From Chondromyces crocatus (GTDB lineage: Bacteria > Myxococcota_A > Polyangia > Polyangiales > Polyangiaceae), in contig NZ_CP012159.1 in the NCBI RefSeq assembly GCF_001189295.1, positions 4,852,525 through 4,916,524 on the forward strand: a DNA stretch of 64,000 bases. Direction: 5' to 3'. Positions 36,901-46,231 of this stretch are shown here, in pieces. The notes under the pieces are model-generated. The model searched no databases. It was not told the origin of the DNA and saw only the letters and a list, made by a program, of their open reading frames with translations. The position numbers and the translations under genes were made by a program. The stretch's first letter is position 1, and each line of letters begins with the position of its first letter.

Positions 36901-37134
36901 GGAGCCATCGGCGTCTGCATCATTGCCGCGATGCTCCTTCTCGACAACGACATTCCTGATTTCGAAGAAGAGGAGAGTCTTCGACGAGAGTGTGAAGCCA
37001 TCAGAGATGCAGATGTGGCCCATTGTAATCGTCTGCCAAAGCATCGCAGGCGTGCATGTTTTTCTAGCTCGAACGAGCGATACGCGGCGTGCGTGACGCG
37101 CAAGCCGCTGCCTCCTCTTTTTACCGGCGGATAG
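30904..37134 (+). CDS. Rhs/YD-repeat lipoprotein 1 with NHL propeller and unique C-terminal tip
   Basis: 2,076 residues from the ATG at 30904, eleven bases behind GGAGG (the frame is open to a GTG at 30859). The signal MLSTRLGFPLRTALVALCAC ends in a lipobox. A Gly/Ala linker reaches about residue 105. A short Cys-rich segment follows (CPDTDPCNGSEACDG), then a carboxypeptidase-regulatory-like domain (TVDGSPLSDVTIALLD). Five NHL-type repeats occupy ~745-1090 (pattern GDGGPA...GLALGADGSLYVAE). YD repeats run from ~1180 to ~1900. The Rhs core box is GARDYQPETARWTAKDP, closing with DPTGK near 1968. The ~105-residue tip has a hydrophobic stretch (PMLLPVVTTGAIGVCIIAAML) and then a Cys-containing basic end. 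The tip is unlike that of the second copy, as in polymorphic toxins. Confidence 0.93.
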   Translation: MLSTRLGFPLRTALVALCACNPAAPLPACGGGSAADDPHSRESGAPAQNGAAGAAGHAGSGHDPAGAGGLGGAHGAINAGGPGGAGSQGAGGSQGAGGGQGGSASATICLPHGEHGQPAPPGTPCPDTDPCNGSEACDGGGHCVAGPPPAIDDGNPCTFDACDSVNGVTHTACAPLDRTVATLPADGLAFLLEGAEPIQTGADPGILSPRRAAGLRGTVRTVDGSPLSDVTIALLDHPEHGTTRTFADGGFTMVARGGGSLVVTYQADGFLPAARRIDVPWQGYAHAPEVVLVPLDSHVTLLDLDTAPPYAEARGSVVTDADGTRQATVLFPPGTTADLLLPDGTLQPISTLSLRATEFTVGERGPAAMPGELPPTSGYTYAVELSADEALAAGAVSIEFNQAIPFYVDNFLGFPAGTVVPMGYYNRARAAWIPSDNGRVIEIVDISGGLARLDTEGDGAPDDSATLDALGITPEEQAKLAQLYAPGHSLWRVPIQHFTPWDCNWPYGFPADACVPLSLTCSMEDGEEGEGGEGGDENRDPDRSEPEPAACEEKGSIIDCENQVLGETLPIVGTPFSLHYRSDRAAGHAARSTLTIPLARGGVPASVKRIELHIEIAGRHLEQSFACPCEASSETTFVWDGKDALGRETQGEQKVTVRIGYVYEGVYLAPDDFGPAFGAFAGAELSNSRTRSEVTTWKRWEGRLGGLMASALGLGGWTVDAHHVYSPGAEVLYLGDGRRRTGAALGTELRTVAGKGGTTGALGDGGPAISAPLDTVSGVAVGPDGSVYLSSTGQARIRRVDPEGVIWAVAGTGVSGGAGDGGPALQAQVQAPRGLALGADGSLYVAEQGGHRVRKIAVDGTITTVAGDGTAGFSGDGGPATQAQLRNPFSVAVTDDGTLFIADTQNHRIRRVGLDGTITTVAGTGTAGFWGDGGPATAARLGSPRGVVVARDGGLFVVDHDNHRIRQVDRRGRITTFAGTGVAGTTGDGGPARAARLRNPTAAVLDGEGTLHVGDSTGYLIRRITPDGVIHAVAGTGSCCEVPLPEGERALNARVGTIGQLALGPDGGLYTAEMVLHRVRRIARSPLPGVALTELAIPSEDARRAYVFSGTGRHLRTIDVRTGATLLGFQYDPAGLLMAILDGDGALLTISRGASGTATGLTGAFGQTTALSLDGEGLLATVTNPASESTTLGYDTRGLLTRRTDALGREHAFAYDNLGRLTEDSDPAGGSKTLTRSGAGSGRAVSVTTALGRSTTYAVQRPGAAEVQRSVTNSAGLTGTSGPGAAGQTAMQLPDGRAVRWSLAPDPVFGMLAPYRKQESVTTPGGRTLTVTRSRSATLSNPADPSSFVSLQDITNINGKSFVDVYARGTRTTTRTTPAGRSFVTTTDLQGRVEQIVVAGMHPVQLTYGPHGRLAAMTQGMRTISHAYGPHGFRVSTTDPLRQVEGFVVDPVGRVQEALRPDGDVVLYGHDLVGNLVSVTPPGRPAHSFGYTALDLRATYTPPSPAAGPTTPTQWGYDLDGQLATTTLPGGATQTHARDAAGRLAELTFAGGAVARTYHPTTGKLTSITGPAGVDLSFSHDGELLTDVTWTGAIAGALHRVFDNNHQLAEEQVNGGHAVVFGRDPDGLLTSAGPLTLTRDPQNGLLTSVTVGQVVETLSHDAYGEIIGRSVMVDGAASMTVAYSRDLLGRIVEKTEMLNGITLVTGYDYDLAGRLRDVYLDSSLALHIDHDENGNHLARVTPDAMIEGHFDAQDRLLSQGDLVFTYDDAGTLESRTDTATGDTTHYSYDDLGNLRQVSLPSGSVVDYVVDGLGRRVGKKVDGTLVRGWVYRDRLQPAAEMGASGAVVARFIYGDRINVPEVMLKQGAVYRLITDHVGSVRLVIDTATGAIAQRIDYDAFGRVLLDTNPGFQPFGFAGGLYDTDTRLVRFGARDYQPETARWTAKDPLLFDGGDTNLYAYALGDPVNRIDPTGKYAEALPWFGAGVFTLSFPMLLPVVTTGAIGVCIIAAMLLLDNDIPDFEEEESLRRECEAIRDADVAHCNRLPKHRRRACFSSSNERYAACVTRKPLPPLFTGG

Positions 37135-37142
37135 GTCGCGCG

Positions 37143-37958
37143 ATGTCAGAAAGAAAGAAGCCTTCGGAGCGATGGATAGCGCGGGCTGAACTCGTTCATG
37201 AACGTGCTGATGGGCCGCTCAAAAAGGTCGTCATCGAGATCGCCGCCCCCACCAGAGCAAGCAAGCACGATTCCCACGAGTGCAGATTTCGCATCACGGG
37301 CCTGTATGCGCAACCTGTCGACCAGGTGATGTATGGCGACGGGAGCTTCCAGGCACTCGTCCTATGCATACAAAAAATCGGCATCGAGATCGCGATTGCA
37401 AAAAAACGGCGTAATCTGGCGTGGCCAGACGAAGAGGGAGGCGAGCTGGGATTTCCGTTCGATCTCTATGAGGACAAGCGGTCGTCTGACGAGTCGTCAT
37501 TTCTGTGTGAACCGGACATGTCCCTCAGAGACGCAATTCTGGCGGAGCTGGATCGAGTGAAAACGGAGCCCCAGAAGGCCGCCAAGGCCCTCAGGCGTCT
37601 CCGGTTGCATTGTATTGCGCTGGATTATGCTGATGCCGCAATCAAGTGTATACAAGGGGAACTCGCGGCGACTCGTCTGTTGCAAGATGACGACAAGGTG
37701 GACCGGCTGATACGGATCCTGGCACATGCACAGCCGACCGCCGAGAACTTGCTTGCTGCGGCATTCACGTTGGCGAAGCAAGGGCGGGCCCAGGAGGCAC
37801 GGAAGCAACTTCTGAGAGCATCTGCTGTGGCCGAGAGGGGATCAGGGACGTACATGCGAATATCGAAGGCTCTTCTCTCACTGCGAGCACATCAATCTAC
37901 GTCGGAGACGAATAGTTCAGACGACGACGAGGTGGCGGAGGGAATGAAACCGCGCTGA
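37143..37958 (+). CDS. DUF6968-like protein, candidate immunity or partner for Rhs 1
   Basis: 271 residues from the ATG at 37143, nine bases after the Rhs 1 stop. The first ~105 residues have the order ARAELVH, KVVIEIAAPTRAS, CRFRITGL, QALVLCIQKIGIEI, NLAWPDEEGGELGFPFDLY, as in DUF6968 proteins. Residues ~130-271 are a helical region with TPR-like character (AENLLAAAFTLAKQGRAQEARKQLLRAS) and an acidic end. Codon use is visibly lower in GC than in the Rhs core. Position directly behind an Rhs tip and atypical codons are what a cognate immunity gene would show, but this is inference. Confidence 0.75.
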   Translation: MSERKKPSERWIARAELVHERADGPLKKVVIEIAAPTRASKHDSHECRFRITGLYAQPVDQVMYGDGSFQALVLCIQKIGIEIAIAKKRRNLAWPDEEGGELGFPFDLYEDKRSSDESSFLCEPDMSLRDAILAELDRVKTEPQKAAKALRRLRLHCIALDYADAAIKCIQGELAATRLLQDDDKVDRLIRILAHAQPTAENLLAAAFTLAKQGRAQEARKQLLRASAVAERGSGTYMRISKALLSLRAHQSTSETNSSDDDEVAEGMKPR

Positions 37959-38117
37959 CCTTTCTGATGTATTCATTGGACTGCAGCACCCCTGGCAGCC
38001 GGCGTGGAACCGCGGGACTTACGGCAACCGAAAGGACTGTGGTGGCTGTTTCAGAGAATGAAAACGTTCGGGCGTCTGGCCATTTGATCGATGCCCACTG
38101 CCTGGAGACTGCGGTTG

Positions 38118-38606
38118 ATGCAGGATTTGCATCTTTGCGATGAGTGCCATCAGAATCCTGGTATCCAGCGAGATGTTGGTGGCCGGAGCGTGCGTCTGTG
38201 CGACCAGTGCGCCGATCTGCTTCGTGTACGCATGCCCTTCGACGAGACGGTGATGGATGTCATCCGATTGACGGATTCTTCGCCAGAGGAGGCACTTCGA
38301 CTTCTGGAACGCTTGAATGCAGAGAATGAGCTTCAGGATCACGATGGATGGCTCGCTGAGCCTCTCCGTCGACCGACCGTAGTGTCCCGGCTTCGGTCCG
38401 TCGCGTTGCCTGCTCGATGGGCTCCAGCATCAGGCTCGGGGTCGGCGGGAAATTCGTGGATCGCGAGGACCCCAGAAGCCGGGGATCGGGTGGATCCGAG
38501 GCGCCTCACGGTAGGTGCTGGCACGGCAAAATTGCCCTCGACAGGTGGCAATACCAGGGCTCCTGGGGAATCGTCTTCCGACAGCATGAGGCACGGTACG
38601 TGCTGA
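38118..38606 (+). CDS. Small zinc-ribbon-type protein between the two Rhs genes
   Basis: 162 residues from the ATG at 38118 (the frame extends to 38091). The first ~30 residues hold CDEC and, 17 residues later, CDQC, a zinc-ribbon arrangement. Next comes DETVMDVIRLTDSSPEEALRLLERLN and an acidic DHDGWLAEP. From about residue 90 the composition changes to Arg/Ser/Gly, and the frame may no longer be under selection, so the real end could be an earlier position lost by mutation. The first 85 codons have the lower-GC use typical of genes next to Rhs tips. It may be a second immunity gene, an orphan, or a fragment of one. Confidence 0.55.
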   Translation: MQDLHLCDECHQNPGIQRDVGGRSVRLCDQCADLLRVRMPFDETVMDVIRLTDSSPEEALRLLERLNAENELQDHDGWLAEPLRRPTVVSRLRSVALPARWAPASGSGSAGNSWIARTPEAGDRVDPRRLTVGAGTAKLPSTGGNTRAPGESSSDSMRHGTC

Positions 38607-38658
38607 CGGAGGGGTGGCGCCGCGTACATCGCAGTGTCGACAGGAGGGCTTTCCTTCG

Positions 38659-41600
38659 ATGCGATCGAAGATTCACCGCCTCCCTCTGGGGACGGCGCTG
38701 GTGGTGCTCTGCGCCTGCACGTCGTCTGCTCCTCGCCCGGGGGGGAGGGGGGCGCTGGTGATGGTGCGCCTCACGGAGATGGCGGTGGTCATGCCGCGAG
38801 CGGCGGGGCTGGCGCGTCAGGGGTCGGCGGCCATGGGGGGCGTGGGCCGGAGCTGGCCGGAGCGGGTGGCTCAGGGGGCGGGCATGGCGGCACCGGAGCG
38901 GGTGGGCAAGGCACGACAGCAGGGCAGGGCGGGGTAGCAGGGCAAGGTGGGGCAGCAGGGCCAGGAGCGGGCGGAGGACAGGGTGGCGGTGCGTCGGTCA
39001 CGGTCTGCTTGCCCCTTGGAAACCAGGGGCCTCCCGCGCCTCTCGGTACACCCTGTCTCGATGCGGATCCTTGCAATGGGGACGAGGTATGCGACGGGGC
39101 CGGTCATTGTGTCGCGGGTCCGCCTCCCGCCATTGAGGATGGGAATCCCTGCACATTCGATGCTTGTGATTCCGTGCATGGGGTCACGCACGCGGCCTGC
39201 GCGCCCCTCGATCGCACGGTTGCGACCTTGCCCGCGGACGGGCTGGCGTTTCTCCTCGAAGGCGCTGAGCCCATCCAGGCTGGCGCGGACCCGGGGATCC
39301 TTTCTCCGCAACGCGCTGCTGGGGTTCGTGGGACGGTGCACACCGTCGACGGCGACCCGTTGCCCGAGGTGACCATCGCGCTGCTCGATCACCCCGAGCA
39401 CGGCACGACGCGCACGTTTGCGGATGGCGGGTTCACGATGGTGGCTCGAGGGGGCGGCTCACTCGTGGTCACCTATGAGGCCGACGGGTTCTTACCAGCA
39501 GCGCGTCGGATCGATGTTCCGTGGCAAGGCTACGCTCAGGCCCCGGATGTGGTGCTCGTGCCGCTCGATCCGCAGGTCACGCCGATCGATCTCGATACCG
39601 CCCCTCCCTATGCCGAAGCCCGCGGCAGCGTCGTCACCGATGCGGACGGCACGCGCCAGGCGACGGTGCTCTTTCCGCCAGGTACGACAGCCGATCTCCT
39701 CTTTCCGGATGGAACGCTCCAGCCGATCAGCACGCTGAGCTTACGCGCCACGGAGTACACGGTCGGTGCGCGGGGCCCAGCGGCGATGCCCGGGGAGCTG
39801 CCGCCGACGAGCGGGTACACGTACGCCGTCGAGCTGAGCGCGGATGAGGCGCTCGCAGCAGGGGCAGTGAGCGTGGTGTTCAACCAGGCGATCCCGTTCT
39901 ATGTCGACAATTTCCTCGGGTTCCCTGCCGGTACGGTGGTGCCCATGGGCTACTACGACCGCGCACGGGCGGCGTGGATCCCGTCGGAGAATGGGCGTGT
40001 CGTCGAGATCGTCGAGGTCTCGGGCAGTCTCGCCGTGCTCGACACGAACGGCGATGGCGAGCCAGACGACAGCGCGACGCTCGATGCGCTGGGGATCACG
40101 CCAGAGGAGCAAGCGAAGCTCGCAGCGCTCTACGCGCCCGGCCATTCGCTGTGGCGGGTGCCGATCCAGCATTTCACACCGTGGGATGCGAACTGGCCGT
40201 ACGGATTTCCGGCGGATGCCTGTGTGCCGCTGAGCCTGACCTGCTCGATGGAGGGGGGCGAGGGCGAGGGCGATGGCGGAGGGGATGAAAGCCGTGATCC
40301 CGACCGGAGTGAGCCCGAGCCGAGCGCTTGCGAGGAGCGAGGCTCGATCATCGATTGCGAGAACCAGGTGCTCGGGGAGGCGCTGCCCATCGCTGGGACC
40401 CCGTTCTCGTTGCACTACCGGAGTGATCGCGCTGCGGGTCACGGTGCGCGGAGTACGCTGACGATTCCTCTCGCCCGGGGAGGTGTTCCGGCTTCGGTGA
40501 AGCGTATCGAGCTGCACATCGACATCGCGGGGCGGCACATGGAGCAGTCGTTCGCTTGTCCTTGCGCGCCGAGCAGCGAGACGACCTTCTCCTGGGACGG
40601 CAAGGATGCTTTCGGGCGGGAGACGCAGGGGGAGCAGCCGATCACGGTGCGGATCGGGTACGCCTACGAGGGCGTGTACCAGGCGCCGCGGGATTCAGCG
40701 CCAGCCTTCGGGGCGTTCGCGAGCGAGGACATCGCCTACAGCCGCACGCGCAGTGACGTGATCGCGTGGAAGCGATGGCAAGGTCGGCTCGGAGGGCTCA
40801 CGGCGTCGGCGCTGGGGCTCGGCGGGTGGACGGTGGATGTGCACCACGTCTACAGCCCGAGCGCGGAGGTGCTCTACCTGGGGGATGGGCGGCGGCGCAC
40901 GGGGGCTGCGCTGGGCACGGAGCTGCGGACGGTCGCGGGCAAGGGGGGGACCACGGGGGCGCTCGGAGATGGGGGGCCTGCGGTCAGCGCGCCGCTGGAT
41001 ACGGTCTCCGGGGTGGCGGTGGGACCGGATGGGAGCGTGTACCTGAGCTCCACGGGGCAGGCGCGCGTTCGGCGGGTGGATCCGGAGGGGTTGATCTGGC
41101 CGGTCGCGGGCACGGGGGTGAGCGGCGGTGGGGGAGACGGCGGGCCGGCCTTGCAGGCGCAGGTGCAGGCGCCGAGGGGGCTGGCCCTGGGCTCGGACGG
41201 GAGCCTGTACGTCGCGGAGCAAGGTGGCCATCGGGTGCGCAAGATCGCGGTGGATGGGACCATCACCACGGTCGCTGGAAACGGGACGGCGGGCTTCTCG
41301 GGGGATGGGGGGCCGGCGACGCAAGCGCAGCTCCGGAATCCGTTCAGCGTTGCGGTGACCGAGGACGGGACGCTGTTCATCGCCGACACGCAGAACCACC
41401 GGATCCGGCGGGTGGGGCTGGATGGGACGATCACGACGGTGGCGGGGACCGGAACTGCAGGGTTCTCGGGAGATGGCGGGCTGGCGACGGAGGCACGCCT
41501 CGGGAGTCCTCGCGGGGTCGTCGTCGCGCGGGATGGTGGTTTGTTCGTTGTCGACCACGACAACCACCGGATCCGGCAGGTGGATCGGCGCGGGAGGATC

Positions 41601-44600
41601 ACGAGCTTCGCGGGGACAGGTGTCGCGGGAACGACCGGGGATGGAGGGCCGGCGCGCGCGGCGCGGTTGCGGAATCCGACGGCCGCGGTGCTGGATGGGG
41701 AAGGGACGCTCTACGTGGCGGATAGCACGGGCTACCTGATCCGGAGGATCACGCCCGCAGGGGTGATCCACCCGGTCGCCGGCACGGGGAGCTGCTGTGA
41801 TGTGCCCTTGCCCGAAGGGGAGCGGGCCCTGGTCGCTCGTGTCGGCACGATCGCTCAGCTTGCGCTGGGGCCCGATGGGGGTCTGTACACGGCCGAGATG
41901 GTGCTGCACCGGGTGCGGCGCATCGCGCGCTCGCCACTGCCCGGGGTGGCGCTCACCGAGGTGGCCATCCCGACGGAGGATGCGCGGAAGGCGTACGTGT
42001 TCAGCGGGACGGGGCGGCACCTGCGCACGATCGAGGTGCGGACGGGGGCGACGCTGCTGGGGTTTCAGTACGATCCGGCGGGGCTGCTCACAGCGATTCA
42101 AGACGGGGACGGGGCGCTGCTGACGATCTCGCGCGGCGTCGGCGGGATGGCCACGGCACTCACTGGAGCGTTCGGGCAGACCACCACGCTGAGTGTCGAT
42201 GGGGAGGGGTTGCTGGCCGTCGTGAGGAACCCGGCCGGCGAGAGCGACGCCCTCGGCTACGACGCCCGCGGGCTGCTGACGCGAAGGACCGATGCGCTCG
42301 GTCGTGAGCACAGCTTTGCGTACGACAACCTGGGACGGCTCACGCAAGACAGCGATCCTGCTGGCGGGAGCAAGTCGCTGACGCGGAGTGGGGCCGGGAG
42401 CGGGCGTGCCGTGAGCGTGACGACGGCGCTCGGTCGCAGCACCACGTATGCGGTGCAGCGCCCGGGGGCGGCTGATGTGCAACGTAGCGTCACCAACAGC
42501 GCCGGGCTGATGGGGACGAAAGGTCCTGGTGCCGATGGACAGACGGCGATGCTGCTTCCGGACGGGCGCACGGTGCGCTGGTCGCTGGCGCCGGATCCGG
42601 TGTTCGGGATGCTCGCGCCTTACCGGAAGCAGGAGAGTGTCACCACACCGGGAGGACGCACGCTCACCGTGACGCGGGCTCGCAGCGCCATGCTGTCGAA
42701 CCCTGCCGACCCATCCAGTTTCACGTCACTCCAGGACATGACGAACATCAACGGAAAGTTGTTCGTCGACATCTACCAACGCAATACGCGCACGACGACA
42801 CGCACGACACCGGCAGGCCGGAGCTTCGTCACGACGATGGATCTGCAAGGTCGGGTCGAGCAGATCGTGGTAGCAGGAATGCATCCCGTGCAGCTCACCT
42901 ACGGGCCTCACGGGCGCCTCGACGCCATGACGCAGGGAATGCGCACCATCACGCATGCCTACGGTCCGCACGGGTTTCGGGTCAGCACGACCGATCCGCT
43001 GGGGCAGGTGGAGGGGTTCGTCGTCGATCCGGTGGGGCGCGTGCAGGAGGCGCTGCGGCCGGATGGTGACGTGGTGCTCTACGGTCATGACCTCGTCGGG
43101 AACCTCGTCTCGGTGACACCGCCGGGCCGACCTGCACACAGCTTCGGGTACAACGCGGTCGATCTGCGGGCATCGTACACCCCACCGCCGCCGGCCGCTG
43201 GGGGGACGACATCGACGCAATGGGGCCATGATCTCGACGGTCAGCTCGCCACGACGACCCTGCCTGGCGGCGCGACGCTGACCCATGCGCGGGATGCGGC
43301 GGGACGCCTTGCCGAGCTGACGTTTGCCGGGGGAGCCGTCGCGCGGACGTACCACCCGACCACAGGCAAGCTCGCGACGATCACGGGTCCTGCTGGCGTC
43401 GATTTGACCTTTTCCCACGACGGGGAATTGCTCACCTCGGTCACCTGGACAGGGGTCATCAGCGGCACCATCCATCAGGGTTACGACAACAATCTAAAGC
43501 TCGCGCAGGAGCAGGTGAACGGCGGGCACACCGTGGTGTTTGGGCGAGATCTCGACGGGCTGCTCACGAGTGCTGGACCGCTTACCTTCACGCGCGATCC
43601 TCAGAAAGGCTTGCTCACACGGATCACCATCGGGCACGTGGTCGAGACGCTGAGCCACGATGCGTATGGCGAGATCGTCGGGCGAAGCGTGATGGTCGAT
43701 GGCTTTGCCCTGATGACGGTCGCCTACAGCCGCGATCTGCTCGGTCGCATCGTCGAGAAGACCGAGACGCTGAGTGGCATTACCCACGTCACCGGCTACG
43801 ACTACGATCTCGCGGGCCGTCTTCGCGAGGTCTACCTCGACAGCAGTCTGGCACTTCACATCGACCACGACGAGAATGGGAATCACCTCGCTCGTGTCAC
43901 GCCCGATGCCGTGGTCGAAGGGCACTTCGATGCGCAGGATCGTTTGCTCTCCCAGGGAGATCTCACCTTCACCTTCGACGACGCGGGCACCCTACAGAAC
44001 CGCATCGATACTGCGACCGGCGACACCACGAACTACAGCTACGACGACCTCGGCAACCTGCGCCAGGTGATGTTGCCTGGCGGAACGTTGATCGACTACG
44101 TGGTCGATGGTCTCGGACGCCGTGTCGGCAAGCGGATCGGTGGGGCGTTGAGTCAGGGTTGGCTTTACCGCGACAAGCTTCAGCCGGCTGCGGAGCTCGG
44201 TCCGACCGGCGCGGTCGTAGCCCACTTCATCTACGGCGACAGGATCAATGTCCCGGAGGTGATGGTCAGAGAAGGCGCCGTGTATCGACTCATCACCGAC
44301 CATGTCGGTAGCGTGCGTCTTGTCGTCCATGTCGCGTCGGGATTTATTGCTCAGCGCATCGAATACGATGAATTCGGTCGGGTCTTGCTCGACACCAACC
44401 CTGGTTTTCAGCCCTTTGGTTTCGCGGGTGGGCTTTACGATCACGACACTTCCCTCGTGCGGTTTGGCGCTCGCGATTATGATGCCGAGACGGGTCGGTG
44501 GACGTCCAAGGACCCCCTCCTCTTCGAGGGAGGCGATACGAATCTATATGCGTACGCCGCAGGGGACCCGAACAATTTCGCAGACCCGACAGGGCATGTT

Positions 44601-44888
44601 GCCATTGCCGTCATTGCTCCGATGCTGGCACCTGCGATGGAGTATCTGCTCTATGTGATTGGTGCGGGGATCCTGGTGTCCAGTCCTACTACACCGATCG
44701 AGGACGTGTGCGCATGGGTGAAGCCATATGTCGATCCTTCATGGAGGGACAAGTGTGCGAAGATCAAGGACATCTGCATCGATGATTGCTGTGAGGCAAT
44801 GTCGCCGTATCAGTGTGACGGTAGCCCGTATCATCGATGCATGAAGGAGTGTCTCGATCAGTATGGTTGCTGGGGGATTCAATATTGA
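38659..44888 (+). CDS. Rhs/YD-repeat protein 2, lipoprotein signal out of frame with the body
   Basis: The region matches Rhs 1 from the ribosome binding site to DPTG: linker, Cys segment, NHL repeats, YD repeats, core box GARDYDAETGRWTSKDP. The body is open from 38634 to 44888. The signal (MRSKIHRLPLGTALVVLCAC, from the ATG at 38659, behind GACAGGAGG as in Rhs 1) is in another frame. One added base, or a -1 ribosomal slip, after the lipobox would join them; a G7-A-G6 tract at 38739-38752 lies exactly there. The only start in the body frame before that point is a GTG at 38634 that sits in front of the ribosome binding site. The ~100-residue tip differs from Rhs 1 and has a hydrophobic segment followed by ~9 cysteines (CIDDCCEAMSPYQCDG). 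Either an assembly indel or a real switch. Confidence 0.88.
38739..38752 (+). promoter_or_regulatory. G7-A-G6 tract at the frame junction of Rhs 2
   Basis: Seven G, one A and six G follow the lipobox region of Rhs 2. Rhs 1 has no comparable tract at this place. Mononucleotide runs of this length change size by slippage and are a typical site of phase variation, and a G-run is also a possible slippery site for ribosomes. It is equally a typical place for a sequencing error. Confidence 0.55.
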
Positions 44889-44924
44889 ACTCATGCCCTG
44901 GCATGAAGACCACCGTGAGGAAAC

Positions 44925-45362
44925 GTGCAACGAGATGCCGCCGAAAAAATCGCTTCCATCGCCCTGGAATGCTCTCAGAGGATAGACGAATCGGTCCATT
45001 ACGTGGCGGAGCAGAATGAGGGCGTCGCGAAAGCGTACAAGCCGGTTGCGGGGCGAATATCCGGGTATCTGTTCACGGAGGTGCTCGCGCCAATCTGGAA
45101 CGAACACGACGAGCTGGCGCCAGACTGGTACCGCAACCAGAAGCATGCAACCAAGCCAGGAAAGCCGAGGATCCGGATAGAGGTGAGAGACAGGCTACTG
45201 AGTGTTCTGGGTGAGGTGGACGCCGCCATCCGGACCACGATCTCGATCGCCGAGAGTGGCTGTGATGAGGAAGGGGCTGCGCGATACCGTGCGTCGATCG
45301 GGAACATCGCTGATTACGTGTCCATAGCAAGGACGTATATAGAGTCTCTCAAGCTGGAGTAG
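44925..45362 (+). CDS. Candidate immunity protein for Rhs 2
   Basis: 145 residues from a GTG at 44925, four bases after GAGG and 36 bases behind the Rhs 2 stop. The protein is helical: EKIASIALECSQRIDESVHYV, GYLFTEVLAPIWNEHDEL, RDRLLSVLGEVDAAIRTTISI, and ADYVSIARTYIESLKLE. It has no signal peptide and no domain that I know. It is unrelated to the protein behind Rhs 1, as the Rhs tips are. Its location and size are those of a cognate immunity protein, but no direct evidence exists in the sequence. Confidence 0.72.
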   Translation: MQRDAAEKIASIALECSQRIDESVHYVAEQNEGVAKAYKPVAGRISGYLFTEVLAPIWNEHDELAPDWYRNQKHATKPGKPRIRIEVRDRLLSVLGEVDAAIRTTISIAESGCDEEGAARYRASIGNIADYVSIARTYIESLKLE

Positions 45363-45547
45363 TGTGCTCCTCTGGTTGCTGCCATGGATCGAGGAGGAAC
45401 TCATCCTGCTGATTCGATGAGGAACGCTGTGAACGTCGAAGGGAAATGCAGAGGGGTCTTCGTTCGCATGCGGCGGCCGGGTAATGTCTCGAAGCTGTCG
45501 GCGTACTTCGGGTTCAGGATCGCGGTGCCGGCATGAGGTGTCGAGGA

Positions 45548-46207
45548 ATGGGCCGAGCAGCCCTGGAGAGAATCCGAGAGGAAGGAACGACACTGCCGAG
45601 AAGCCTGGCAATGCGAGTTGCTGAGACGATGGCCTGGTGGACGCTGGAAAACCCTCTTGTGTTCCAGCCCGGTGACGTCGTCCGGCGTCGCAGCAGGCTG
45701 ACAGCGAAGGAGGGCGATGCTTCCGACCATCCCGAGCGCGTCGTCCGAGAAATCGTGGAGGCTCGCGCCAAGCTGCTGGAGCAATCTGGATGGCCTGGGC
45801 GCTTGCCAGCAAGGCTGTTGCCGGGGCGGCTCATGCTGCTCGTCCCGTCGTTCAATCTGAGGGATGGCGCCGCGTGGCTTGCGTCCTTCGAGTTCTACGG
45901 TGAGTTCGACCTTCCACCCTGTGACCTCTGGGTCGACCTTCTGCCGCAGGTACGAATCAGAATCGGAGACGGTGACGAGTCAGCATTCCTGTCCTGGATT
46001 CCCGATGAATTCATCCATCTGGCTCAAGAGGGGATCGACGTGAATGGCGACGGGAGCATTGACTGGGTCGAGGCGCTTTCACCGCAGATCCATGAAGAAT
46101 TGAGGGGATATACCCAGAGCCGAGACATTGACTCGGTGCAGCCGAATCTCTTCTCGACTGGCTGGGCTGCTCGGGTGTCACGTCGCCTTCCCGATGACAG
46201 GCGGTAG
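45548..46207 (+). CDS. Unknown protein in the Rhs 2 tail region
   Basis: 219 residues from the ATG at 45548 (ATG 45533 is equally possible; neither has a strong ribosome binding site). It has a Trp-containing N-terminal helix (AETMAWWTLENPL), the helix DHPERVVREIVEARAKLLEQSGW, then strands around RLMLLVPSFNLRDGAAWLASFEFYG and an acidic loop DVNGDGSIDWVEAL of EF-hand appearance. The C-terminus is Arg-rich. I do not recognise a family. Codon use is close to that of the immunity candidate before it. It could be a second immunity or accessory gene of the Rhs 2 module. The bases 45363-45532 hold nothing recognised. Confidence 0.65.
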   Translation: MGRAALERIREEGTTLPRSLAMRVAETMAWWTLENPLVFQPGDVVRRRSRLTAKEGDASDHPERVVREIVEARAKLLEQSGWPGRLPARLLPGRLMLLVPSFNLRDGAAWLASFEFYGEFDLPPCDLWVDLLPQVRIRIGDGDESAFLSWIPDEFIHLAQEGIDVNGDGSIDWVEALSPQIHEELRGYTQSRDIDSVQPNLFSTGWAARVSRRLPDDRR

Positions 46208-46231
46208 TCGCAGCGCTACGGGGGCCCTCTC

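Noticed and set aside
38614-38937. Separate small lipoprotein gene at the start of Rhs 2
   Set aside because: The first part is homologous to the signal of Rhs 1 and what follows the lipobox is the linker in the wrong frame, so it is the displaced N-terminus of Rhs 2.
30904-46207. Prophage or transposon carrying the Rhs pair
   Set aside because: No integrase, transposase, terminal repeats or phage structural genes were seen. The duplication is explained by the Rhs genes themselves.
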